From: CAWCDJ01 sp963836015
GTDB taxonomy: Bacteria > Acidobacteriota > Terriglobia > Bryobacterales > Bryobacteraceae
Direction of reading: 5' to 3'
DNA length: 64,000 bases
Assembly (NCBI GenBank): GCA_963836015.1
Contig: CAWIIF010000015.1
Location: 2,108,001-2,172,000 of the forward strand
Each line of letters opens with the position of its first letter. Position 1 is the stretch's first letter. The position numbers and the translations under genes are program-made. A model generated the notes under the pieces. That model was not told the DNA's origin. It worked only from the letters and a program-made list of their open reading frames with translations, and ran no database searches. Of this stretch, positions 8,539 to 16,302 are shown piece by piece.

Positions 8539-9453
8539 TCAGGGCTCCTCGAGCTTCCACCAGGAATCGGGGCCGCCCATCAGCGGGCGCACCCGCGTGT
8601 AGCCGTGAGTCATCAGGAGCAGCGCCGCACGGGCGCTGGAGGCTTCGTTCGGTCAAGTGCAGAAGAGCACGATGTCGCGATCGCGCGGGATCTCGGAGCG
8701 GCGCACCGGCAGTTCTTCGGCGGGTATATGGACGGCGCCGGGGATGGAACCGGCGTCGCTCGCCAGGCTGCTGCGCACATCCACGATCAGCACTTCCTCT
8801 CCGCGGCGCAGCATATCGCGCAACTCGCCCGCGGTGATGCGGGCTACGGAGAGCTTCTTCAAGAAGCGGCGCCGCTGCAGGAACTTCCAGGCGAACCAGG
8901 CCGCCGGCAGCCCCACCACGAGCAGCAGGAGCCCCGAGCCGGTGCGGGCGGCATAACCGGCCACGGTTTCCAGTTGTCCGCTGAACAGATAGCCGAGCGC
9001 GACATAGGAACTGATCCAGATAAGGATGCCCATGGCGTCAAACAGCAGGAAGCGGGTGCGCCGGGCGCCGGAACTGCCCGCCAGCGGCGCGGCCACGGCA
9101 TTCAGGCCGGGCACGAACTTGGACACGAGCAGCGACGCCATTCCATAGCGGATGAACGAGTTCTCGGTCCTGCGCACACAGGAATCCGGCTCCAGCGCGA
9201 CCCTGCAGATCAGGCGCAGGATCCTTCCCCCGCGACGCCTTCCGAGCTGAAACCAGACATTGTCCGCGATCATGCAGGCGCTCATGCCGTACAGCAGAAT
9301 CAGACGCGGATCGAGCTTGCCCATTCGCGCCAGCGCGCCGCATGCCAGCAGCAGCGGCACCGACGGCAGGGGCAGTACTGCCTGTTCGAGCAGCAGCCAG
9401 ACGAACAGCAGCAGATAGCCGTGTTGAACGAGAAAATCGAGGGTATGGCCCAT
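8539..9453 (-). CDS. DedA membrane protein fused to rhodanese, candidate selenoprotein (in-frame UGA)
   Basis: Residues 1-195 are a DedA-type membrane domain (several hydrophobic helices, SKFVPGLNAVAAPLAG re-entrant motif). Residues 203-304 are a rhodanese domain (ITAGELRDML, VLIVDVRSS, GSIPGAVHIPAEEL). Conventional translation stops at UGA 8653-8655, right after the active-loop Cys265-Thr266. The same frame continues for 37 sensible codons (PNEASSARAALLL, RVRPLMGGPDSWW) to a second UGA at 8539-8541, 9 bp from the convergent fad gene. I recall homologues with Cys-x-Cys-Pro-Asn-Glu-Ala here, so UGA sits where a second Cys (UGC) is expected. A hairpin 14 nt downstream resembles a bacterial SECIS. 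Either selenocysteine is inserted at position 267, or a nonsense mutation removed the last third of the rhodanese domain. The start has no strong ribosome site. Confidence 0.7.
8620..8638 (-). promoter_or_regulatory. SECIS-like hairpin downstream of the in-frame UGA
   Basis: In the minus-strand transcript a perfect 7-bp stem (CAGCGCC with GGCGCUG) closes a 5-nt loop CGUGC. The stem begins 14 nt and the loop 21 nt after the UGA at 8653-8655. Bacterial SECIS elements lie at this distance, with a short apical loop holding a G near its 5' side, as seen here. The stem lies inside coding sequence, as bacterial SECIS must. GC-rich coding DNA makes such stems fairly common, so this alone is weak. Confidence 0.45.
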
Positions 9454-9724
9454 TTGGTTGCGTGATCGTTACGTTTCTGCAGTATAACCTCTTGGATGCG
9501 GCGTTCCCCTCGGCGGACCGCCTAAATTTCCATTGCACTGTATACGCTGCTGTGCTACATCTTGGGCGGGAGGTATCGAGGGGTGTCGTACGTCGCCGTA
9601 CAGGCGATTCGGTCCCCGTCCAGAGCTCCACCCGGTGCCCCCGGCAATCCCTGACTTCCGTATGCCGGAGCGATCGCACGGCCTACTCCGATTTTCGGGG
9701 CTAAGCGGGAAAGGAAGGTGAGCC

Positions 9725-10399
9725 ATGCAGGGTGTGGAGTCGAAAACAGTTGATCCGGTTGTCCGAAGGACGCTGCTGGCCACCGGACTGGGGGCGGCTC
9801 TCGGTTTCCAGGGCTGGCGGCTGGTGGCTTACGGGTTTGCGCTCTCAATTCCGTGGTACGGGATGGTGTGGGTGTGGCTCGGGCATATCCTTCTGGGCCT
9901 CAGCGTGGGGATGACGGCGGGGGCTTCGCGCTGGTGGAAGCGCGGGGTGGGGCTCGGGCTGGCATTTGGCATTGCATCCGCTTTCGGCGGGCTGGCGCTG
10001 GGATGGAAATGGGTCCCCTACGGCATCGCCGCGATCGTTGCGAGTGTCCTGGCCGGAGTGTTGATCGCCCTGATCGCGGACGTGGTCTTTCCGGTTGTCC
10101 GGCCGGTGGCGAATCCGCGGACCGCTTCTCCGAAATCCCGTGCGGGCGGAGAGCGCACGAGGTCCGAGGCTCGCGCGAGCAGCGAACTGGGGCAGCGCCT
10201 GGCCAAAGAGAAGATTCTGCTCGAGGATCTCGACCGGGAACGTTCACGCCGGCGCAACTCTGCGTTCGGTAAGGCCTCGGAAGAGCGCATTGTCTGGGGT
10301 GAACTGCTGGATCTGGAGATCCAGGACATCGACGAGCGGCTGGAACAGATCTGCCGCGACGCCGACGATCCATCGAAGCGGAGCCCGCGGAAGCCCTGA
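9725..10399 (+). CDS. Uncharacterised membrane protein with charged C-terminal tail
   Basis: The product has 224 residues and I do not recognise the family. Four hydrophobic helices can be seen between residues 14 and 125 (LLATGLGAALGF, WYGMVWVWLGHILLGLSVGM, VGLGLAFGIASAFGGLALG, YGIAAIVASVLAGVLIALIADVVF). A 90-residue cytoplasmic-looking tail rich in Arg and Glu follows, probably helical (LGQRLAKEKILLEDLDRERSRRR). A ribosome site GGAAGG lies 7 bp before ATG 9725. The 271 bp upstream, between this gene and the DedA fusion, contains no gene I can support and only weak promoter-like hexamers. Confidence 0.75.
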   Translation: MQGVESKTVDPVVRRTLLATGLGAALGFQGWRLVAYGFALSIPWYGMVWVWLGHILLGLSVGMTAGASRWWKRGVGLGLAFGIASAFGGLALGWKWVPYGIAAIVASVLAGVLIALIADVVFPVVRPVANPRTASPKSRAGGERTRSEARASSELGQRLAKEKILLEDLDRERSRRRNSAFGKASEERIVWGELLDLEIQDIDERLEQICRDADDPSKRSPRKP

Positions 10400-10408
10400 A
10401 TCGTTCAG

Positions 10409-10633
10409 TCAGGCTGCGTTGGCGATCTCCAGGAGCCTCAGGGGGACCCTATACAGTTGATCGGCCACGCGGATCTCGGACCAGTATTCGTCAAAGCTGT
10501 CACTGGGCCTTTTCATTTTCCGCACCGTCACTATGTAATCCGTCCCTACGGGTAAGGTCGCCGGAGGCCCGGTGCTGTTTCCGTGCTGATCGACCGGTTC
10601 GGCGCCGGACAGTTCCCGAGTTAATCGCGGCAT
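10409..10633 (-). CDS. Small uncharacterised protein (74 residues)
   Basis: The frame is open further upstream, but a strong ribosome site (GGAAGGAG, 8 bp spacing) points to ATG 10633 and the product MPRLTRELSGAEP to LLEIANAA. No domain is recognised; the middle (PVGTDYIVTVRKMKRP, YWSEIRVADQLYRVPLRLL) looks like a short beta-rich domain. It ends 10 bp from the convergent membrane-protein gene. The 163 bp between it and the ArsR gene hold nothing I can name. Confidence 0.6.
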   Translation of the reverse strand: MPRLTRELSGAEPVDQHGNSTGPPATLPVGTDYIVTVRKMKRPSDSFDEYWSEIRVADQLYRVPLRLLEIANAA

Positions 10634-10796
10634 ACGAAGGCTCCTTCCGCCCCTTTTGGCGGTCAACGCCCGGCGGAATCTCACGCGGCCCCACTGCCCG
10701 AGATTCACCCACCTCTACTTCCATCTTAGTCCCGGCGGGCGGCCGCGAGCGAGTGACCGGCAAGAAGCGGCGGGGACAACGACTTAGGAACGGAGG

Positions 10797-11132
10797 TCAG
10801 ACCACCAGCTTGCGATCGTTGCGCAGTTGGGCGCGGAGCACGTTGCGGATCAACTGGCAAGCTTCCTTGACTTCCGGCAGGGTGAGCGAACAGTAGATCT
10901 GTTTCCCATCCCGGTGGGTGGTCACCACACCGGCGGCCTTCAGGATGGCGAGGTGCTGGGAGACGTTCGGCATGGTAATGCCCAGCGACGATTGGATCTC
11001 CGAGACGGAATACGCGCGCTTGGCCAGCAGGTCGAGCATGCGGAGGCGGGTAGCGTTGGCGAAGGATTTACAGATACGCACCTGCATCTCGAAAATCTGC
11101 TCATCGGTGTCGCGGCTGTCGGCTTTCGCCAT
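10797..11132 (-). CDS. ArsR-family transcriptional regulator lacking the classical metal box
   Basis: The product is 111 residues, starting at MAKADSRD; GGAG sits 5 bp before ATG 11132 and overrides the upstream ATG. It has the winged-helix pattern of ArsR proteins: FANATRLRMLDLLAKRAYSVSEIQ, then the recognition helix in MPNVSQHLAILKAAGVV and the wing HRDGKQIYCSL. The alpha-3 ELCVC metal site of ArsR/SmtB is absent. Cysteines are only C21, C81 and C92, so a thiol or persulfide sensor of the BigR/SqrR style is possible but not shown. It follows the b-type cytochrome gene by 48 bp on the same strand and is likely the last gene of the cytochrome operon, possibly an autoregulator of it. Confidence 0.88.
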   Translation of the reverse strand: MAKADSRDTDEQIFEMQVRICKSFANATRLRMLDLLAKRAYSVSEIQSSLGITMPNVSQHLAILKAAGVVTTHRDGKQIYCSLTLPEVKEACQLIRNVLRAQLRNDRKLVV

Positions 11133-11180
11133 ATTGTCTCCTGAGTGCATTTTATAACGGATACACGCCTCCGTTTTACC

Positions 11181-11798
11181 CTAAGAGCAATCCGCCCGGC
11201 CGGTGGTGATCGCCCGCACGAGAGCGGAGGGCGTCGGTCCGGTCGTCGCCAGGTAAATGTGCCCGATCAAAAACGCCAGAAAAAGATAGGCGCCTAGGGT
11301 GTGGGCAGGTCCGAGCAGCCACAGGCCTCCCATGCGATCGAACAGGTCCGGCCAGCGGTCTGCTCCCCACATCAGCACGCCGGTGACGATCTGGAACGGC
11401 AGCAGGATGTTGAGCAGCGCCAGGTACGTGATTTTCTGCAGCGGGTTCAGCTTGCGCCGGGCGTCGGTCTCCATGGGATGCTTCTCGCCCTTGAAAATGC
11501 CGTACAGGTAAAAGCGCGCCTGGAGGACCGCGGCCCCCGTGAAGTCGTCCATCCGGGGCAGGAAGTGCTGGTACTTTTCCGCGGTCAAATGGTAGAAGGC
11601 GCCCAGGAAGGCGTTGAGGATCAGGGCCAGGGCCAGCCATAGGTGAACGCGGACGGCCGTGGCCAGTGAACCAAGAATTCCGAAGCGGTCCGGGTAGTGG
11701 ATCGCCAGCCCGGTCAGGATCAGCAGGATCATGACGGCGGCCTGCAGCCAGTGCCAGATCCTCTCGTGGAGCGTATATAAAGGCGTGGTTGGATTCAT
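11181..11798 (-). CDS. Membrane cytochrome b (b561/hydrogenase cytochrome b type)
   Basis: The 205-residue protein has four transmembrane helices (about 13-34, 48-70, 122-145 and 163-184). Candidate haem-b ligands are His11, His16, His34, His52, His166 and His180, spread over helices 1, 2 and 4 as in the two-haem b561/HupC family. It would exchange electrons between the quinone pool and periplasmic haem proteins. The start ATG 11798 overlaps the stop of the octaheme gene in the 4-nt ATGA arrangement, so the two are translationally coupled and probably form one complex. An upstream open extension of 94 codons is shadow sequence inside the octaheme gene. Confidence 0.88.
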   Translation of the reverse strand: MNPTTPLYTLHERIWHWLQAAVMILLILTGLAIHYPDRFGILGSLATAVRVHLWLALALILNAFLGAFYHLTAEKYQHFLPRMDDFTGAAVLQARFYLYGIFKGEKHPMETDARRKLNPLQKITYLALLNILLPFQIVTGVLMWGADRWPDLFDRMGGLWLLGPAHTLGAYLFLAFLIGHIYLATTGPTPSALVRAITTGRADCS

Positions 11799-13852
11799 AG
11801 ACGACCTTTCAATAGGCGAATCGTTCCGTGCACCAGGCTGAACGCGAGAGCCCCGAGGATCGACAGCCAGCCGAGCCATTCGACCCACGGCGCCCGGCTG
11901 TTCCCGATGATGTAGAAAGATGCGAGCAGGGGCCGGTTGTCGAACGTGGGTTCCTTGCCGTCGAAGCTCACGACGTTGGCGGGACGGCCGCCGAAGATTA
12001 CGGGAACATTCCTGGGCAGGAACGTATTCAAATCGAGCGGCCGGTGCAGCATGCTGTTGGCGGAGTGGCAGGCGGTGCATTCCTTGATCGCCTGACCCTT
12101 GCCGGCGATGCTGTGGCTCATCGCCCAGGGCACCACCTCGATGCGCAGCTCGGGGTCAGAGACGGCGGCATACTTTTGCAGGAGTCCTCTTACCAGCGCG
12201 ATCTTGGCGGGGGTGTCGTAGACCGCCTGCGGGAGATCGATGATCCCGTCCTGGTCGCCGAAAGCTTTGACGATTTCGGGGCGGTACTTCCAATCGCCGC
12301 CCGAGGGCAGCGATTGAAAGAAGGCCTGTTGCACCTGCCAGGTGAAGACCGGCCGGCCTTTGGCTTTGTCGAACCAGTAGTTGCCGGTAATCAAGTTGGT
12401 CGGGCGGATCTGCAGGTGATTATTCTTGTCGCGCGTCGGGATGTATGCGGGCTTGTAGCCGGTGATATCGGATTCGGGGTCTACGATGCTGCCCTCGATG
12501 CCGCGGAAGGTGATGCGGCTGGTGCCGGTGTCCATCAGGAAGCCCCAATCGTCGCTGCGATATGCCCAGAAGTGCACCGCCGGAATGTGGCAGGTCTGGC
12601 AGGCGAGTGCCCGGAAATGCAGGCTCTTGTAGGGCAGGAAGGCGTGGAGTTTCTCCGCTTCGTGGCAGTCGCCGCAGGCGCGCATGGTGTTGTGGCGCAT
12701 CACGTTCACGGTTTCGGGTGGGATATTGCCGCGCGCGAAGTTGTGGTCGGGGCGCTTGAGGTAGACCGAAATGTCCTCGCCCACCGGTTTGTAACGCAGG
12801 TTCTTTTTGAGATCCTCTTGGACCATTCTTCCCGGATTGTTGGGCGAGAAATGACAGTCGATGCAGACCAGCCCTTTTGCCGCGTGAGCGTCCCAGGGGA
12901 AGTTCATGTGCTCTTTGCCGGTGATTTTGGGCGTCGTGGTGTCGCTGATCTTCGCGCCGTTATAAATCCAACCGGCCTTTTCCGTGCCGCGCATGATATC
13001 GGCGTGCTGGATGGGCTGGATCTCGGTCGTATTGCGGGCCGTGAAGCCGTGGCACTGGGCGCAATTCTCGAGGGCCGGGTCGGAGAGCTTGAGGACATCC
13101 GTTTTCACGGTGCCGTCGGAGTTGAATGCGGCGCGATTGTAAGCGAAGGCCCCGCCCGTTCCGGTCACGATTCCGGTATCGGCCAGCGTTGCGTTGTTGG
13201 CCCAGCGGAAATTTCCTTCGGCCACTTCTTTCTTGCGGGCCGCACGGCTGGCCTGCGGCACATGACAGAGGAAGCAGTCGGCTTCTGAGGTTCCGCTCTT
13301 CTGCCAGTCCCATGGTTTGACCTGGCCGGTTTCGCGGTCGCGGATCGAGTACGAGGGATCGAGAGGGCCGTCCGGCGTGGCTTCGGGCGTGAGAAAACGG
13401 CGGCCTTTCAGATCGAACTCCGAGATGCCGCCGCCGGTGTGGCAGCCTCCGCACTTGGTGAGCCACTCGGGCTGGCTCATGTCGGCTTCGGCTCCATCGT
13501 GAATGCCCGCGTGGGTGAGCTGCCGGTTGGGAATGATGGAAAACTTCCCGAACATGCCGGGCGAGGAATTGAACCCGGCGACTCCGTGGTTCTTCAGGAG
13601 GTTCGGGTCCATCTCCGCTTTGCCTTGCTGAAAATGAAAGCTGTTGGCAATGTAATCGTAGTCGTGGCAGTCGCCGCCGCAGGTACGCCGGGTGCTGATG
13701 GGCTTGCCTGTTTCGAGGACGTTCCTGCCGGATTCATCCTTGAGCGTGATCGAAGGATGCGCCAGCCGGGGCGTGGCGGCGGGTGTCTGAGCGAGGACAA
13801 CGGTCAGCGGCAGAGCCAGTGCCGCCAGGGTCCAAACGAAAGAATTCCGCAT
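11795..13852 (-). CDS. Octaheme c-type cytochrome with C-terminal membrane anchor
   Basis: The 685-residue protein starts at MRNSFVWTLAALALPLTVVLAQ, a signal peptide. It carries seven CxxCH haem sites (134-138, 193-197, 264-268, 330-334, 393-397, 418-422, 592-596) and one wider CxxxCH site (CGGDCH, 58-63), eight in all. A hydrophobic segment near 660-682 followed by RLLKGRL anchors the C-terminus in the inner membrane. Length and haem count recall the octaheme tetrathionate reductase-like family, but substrate is not assigned. With the coupled b-cytochrome it may take electrons from quinol and pass them across the periplasm to the neighbouring monoheme protein and porin. It is the third gene of the operon starting at 16103. 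Confidence 0.88.
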   Translation of the reverse strand: MRNSFVWTLAALALPLTVVLAQTPAATPRLAHPSITLKDESGRNVLETGKPISTRRTCGGDCHDYDYIANSFHFQQGKAEMDPNLLKNHGVAGFNSSPGMFGKFSIIPNRQLTHAGIHDGAEADMSQPEWLTKCGGCHTGGGISEFDLKGRRFLTPEATPDGPLDPSYSIRDRETGQVKPWDWQKSGTSEADCFLCHVPQASRAARKKEVAEGNFRWANNATLADTGIVTGTGGAFAYNRAAFNSDGTVKTDVLKLSDPALENCAQCHGFTARNTTEIQPIQHADIMRGTEKAGWIYNGAKISDTTTPKITGKEHMNFPWDAHAAKGLVCIDCHFSPNNPGRMVQEDLKKNLRYKPVGEDISVYLKRPDHNFARGNIPPETVNVMRHNTMRACGDCHEAEKLHAFLPYKSLHFRALACQTCHIPAVHFWAYRSDDWGFLMDTGTSRITFRGIEGSIVDPESDITGYKPAYIPTRDKNNHLQIRPTNLITGNYWFDKAKGRPVFTWQVQQAFFQSLPSGGDWKYRPEIVKAFGDQDGIIDLPQAVYDTPAKIALVRGLLQKYAAVSDPELRIEVVPWAMSHSIAGKGQAIKECTACHSANSMLHRPLDLNTFLPRNVPVIFGGRPANVVSFDGKEPTFDNRPLLASFYIIGNSRAPWVEWLGWLSILGALAFSLVHGTIRLLKGRL

Positions 13853-13918
13853 GACTGTATTTCCCACCGATCGGGTTGAGATCCCGGCCGCAGTCAAGCC
13901 GCGGCCGGGAGAATGAAC

Positions 13919-14260
13919 CTATTTGCCGCAGGTCTCGGGTTGGGGAGAATCGGCGGCGTGGTTAATTACGAACGTCTGGACATCCAGCAAACGATCGTCG
14001 GGCATGAACTTGGTGAGCGCCTCGGCTCCTCCCGCGTGCTTGCCTTTCTCGAAGTAGGTGCGCCATTGGGCCTGGGTCTTGGTGAGCGGGGACACCTCGC
14101 CGCCCTTGGCTCCCTTGGTGTGACACTCCTTGCAGGTCTGGCGGAAGTAGGTGCGGCCTTTCGTCTCGCTGCCCCTCTTCGTTGAGCCGGCTACGGCCAG
14201 TCCGGTGAGGACCGTCAGCGCCGCGAGGATCGTTCGAAAAGTACGGTTGTTCTTCAGCAT
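13919..14260 (-). CDS. Small periplasmic monoheme cytochrome c
   Basis: The product is 113 residues with a signal peptide (TILAALTVLTGLAVAGS) and one haem site CKECH at 43-47. A later Met in TKFMPDDRLLDV is a possible sixth ligand. GGAG lies 6 bp before ATG 14260, so this start is preferred over an in-frame TTG four codons upstream. It is a likely electron shuttle between the octaheme cytochrome (66 bp downstream) and the porin gene product (13 bp upstream) in the same operon. Confidence 0.85.
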   Translation of the reverse strand: MLKNNRTFRTILAALTVLTGLAVAGSTKRGSETKGRTYFRQTCKECHTKGAKGGEVSPLTKTQAQWRTYFEKGKHAGGAEALTKFMPDDRLLDVQTFVINHAADSPQPETCGK

Positions 14261-14273
14261 GATGGACTCCAAT

Positions 14274-16103
14274 TTAGAAACGCGTCGTCAAGCCCAGCGT
14301 GAACATGGTCGCGCCGGAGTAGGTGGGGAATCCCAGGACCGGGGTGGAATCGAGCGCCTTGGGTGCGCCGACATGCCAGCCCGAACCGGAGTAATCGTAG
14401 AGGTACTTGATGAAGTCGGCCTTGAAGATGAAGCGGTCGTTGATGCGATGGGTCAGGTAAGCCTCGGCCACATTCCCTCGCGTGTTGGTCTTGGGCGCGA
14501 TGATATCGTCGGCGGCCTGGGCGAAGTTGAACCAGTACTTGCTGCCGTGGTTGAATTCGAACCCGAGTTTGGTGCGCTCGTCGTTGGGGAAATTGAACCG
14601 CAGTCCGGCCAGCGCCATGTAGCCGGAGTGGTTGACGGGGGTTTCGAACGGGTCCGAGAGCAATCCGCCGAACGGGGTGGTCTGGCCATTGGGCCGTGTG
14701 GCCGAGAGATTGCCGCTGGCATACAGGTCGAAGGCCTTCGCCTTACGCGTCACGTTCATCCCGAACAAGTGGATCCCGCCCAGATTGGCGGAAGGCGTAT
14801 ACCGCATCACCACGGGGGCGGTGACCGGATCGCCGGTCAGCGGATTCACCGGAAGCACGATCAGGCCGTCAAATCCGTCGGCCACGTTGAAGGCGTGCGC
14901 GTAGGTGGCCTGCACCAGGGTATCGTCGGTGTTCCAGAGATCGAGGTTGGCGCCCAGGAAGTGCGTGTCCTTGAGCCGGTCCTGGGGCGTCTTCACGAGG
15001 TTGCCGTTGCCGAAGCCGGATTCATAGCCCATGCCCCAGCACAGCCGCCAGATCATATTTTCGGCGAGCCGGTAGCCGACGGTGATGCCGTCGAACTGGT
15101 AATCGATCAACGCGCCCGAGGGGGTGCCGCCGCGCAGCTCGTCCTGGCGGTAGTTCATGGGCGGACCCTCGGTGGAAGGCCGGCGCCCGATCGAGAGGTA
15201 GAGCTTCGAACCGCCGATGTTGTTCCAGCTGAAATAGGCGCGCTCGACCCGCACCTGGTCGGAATTGGGAACGCCGCTGGTGGTGCCGTCGACGTTCAGC
15301 GAGTTGGGCTGGCCGTTGAAGACCTGCACTCCGGTGGAATCGCCGAACACTTTGTACATGCTCAGGCGTCCCGAGAACGTCACATTGTCGGCGACGCGGG
15401 CGTCGAAGTTCAGGCGCAGACGGTTGGTGAACAGGCCGGCGTTGTCGTCCTTGTACGACGGAACGAAGGTGGAAGGCATCAACATGCCGAAAAGCTGCTG
15501 CTGCATGGCGGCCGGGAACGACGCCATGCCCTGCTTGAGCTGGTTGAATGTCAGGTTGTTGGTGAACTGCTGGTAATCGGAGTAATGCGAAGCGACCGTG
15601 TTGTTGATCTCGGTGACGCCGGCGGGGGGCCGGCCGAGAATCGGCATCGCGAACATGGTCTTGACCACCAGGTTCTGCAACTGCATGCCGTCGTAGTGCG
15701 CCGGGACCGTGCCCAGAATGCTGTGGGATTCGAAGCGGTAGTCGCCTGTGAATCGAAGACGGTCGAGGGCCTGGCCGCGCTCGGTGGCGGAGACGCGCTG
15801 GTCCAGGTCTTTGAGGGAGGCGGCCACTTCGGAGGCCGGCGGCGCGGGCTGCGCCGGCTGCTGTGCCTGCTGCTCGCGGGCCTTAAGGCGCTGCTCGAGC
15901 GCCTCGACTTCCTGTTTCAGTTTGTCGAGCTCCTGTTGCAGCACGGCGGTGGCGTCGGCCGCCGGCGGCGCGGGCGCCGGATCCGCGGACGCTTTGGCCG
16001 GTGCGCCATCCGGAGGAGTAACACCATCCGCGCCGCTTGCGGGCGCTGCCCAGGCAAGCGGGATTACGACGATCAGGAAAGCGAGGAAAGCGATTCTACG
16101 CAT
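14274..16103 (-). CDS. Outer-membrane beta-barrel (porin-like, DUF3373-type) with N-terminal coiled coil
   Basis: The 609-residue protein starts at MRRIAFLAFLIVVIPLAWA (signal peptide), with GAGGTC 6 bp before ATG 16103. An Ala/Pro-rich linker and a coiled coil (VLQQELDKLKQEVEALEQRL, near 60-85) precede a barrel of alternating polar and aromatic strands that ends in a terminal Phe (LGLTTRF), the outer-membrane assembly signature. The resemblance to DUF3373 proteins, found beside multihaem cytochromes in other bacteria, is from memory. As first gene of an operon with two c-type and one b-type cytochrome, it could be the sheath of an electron conduit or simply the substrate pore for the octaheme enzyme. 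Confidence 0.8.
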   Translation of the reverse strand: MRRIAFLAFLIVVIPLAWAAPASGADGVTPPDGAPAKASADPAPAPPAADATAVLQQELDKLKQEVEALEQRLKAREQQAQQPAQPAPPASEVAASLKDLDQRVSATERGQALDRLRFTGDYRFESHSILGTVPAHYDGMQLQNLVVKTMFAMPILGRPPAGVTEINNTVASHYSDYQQFTNNLTFNQLKQGMASFPAAMQQQLFGMLMPSTFVPSYKDDNAGLFTNRLRLNFDARVADNVTFSGRLSMYKVFGDSTGVQVFNGQPNSLNVDGTTSGVPNSDQVRVERAYFSWNNIGGSKLYLSIGRRPSTEGPPMNYRQDELRGGTPSGALIDYQFDGITVGYRLAENMIWRLCWGMGYESGFGNGNLVKTPQDRLKDTHFLGANLDLWNTDDTLVQATYAHAFNVADGFDGLIVLPVNPLTGDPVTAPVVMRYTPSANLGGIHLFGMNVTRKAKAFDLYASGNLSATRPNGQTTPFGGLLSDPFETPVNHSGYMALAGLRFNFPNDERTKLGFEFNHGSKYWFNFAQAADDIIAPKTNTRGNVAEAYLTHRINDRFIFKADFIKYLYDYSGSGWHVGAPKALDSTPVLGFPTYSGATMFTLGLTTRF

Positions 16104-16128
16104 GAAGAAGACCTCGGCAGAACGATAA

Positions 16129-16171
16129 CAGATCTTTAAATCTGAAATCAATAAATTGCGAAAGTGCGCAA
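16129..16171. promoter_or_regulatory. Two small palindromes upstream of the cytochrome operon
   Basis: Within 70 bp of the porin start lie CAGAT-N6-ATCTG (16129-16144) and TTGCG-N6-CGCAA (16156-16171). Part of the second, AGTGCGCAA (16163-16171), recurs inverted as TTGCGCACT at 16240-16248. The area is AT-rich compared with its surroundings. These are candidate operators or promoter-overlapping sites for the ArsR protein of the operon or another dimeric regulator. No clear consensus promoter was found. Confidence 0.35.
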
Positions 16172-16302
16172 CTATGAAACTGAAGAAGGAAAACAGATGC
16201 GGAAAATTACTTCAGGCTGTGGAAAACCTTGCCGAGAGTTTGCGCACTGGCGGCTCGTCGCAGAAAGGGGATGTGAAATCCCGTCACAGGTTCGTGTCGG
16301 CT

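Noticed and set aside
9533..9561. TTGCAC-N17-TACATC as promoter of the membrane-protein gene
   Set aside because: It matches only half of each consensus hexamer and lies about 160 bp from the gene.
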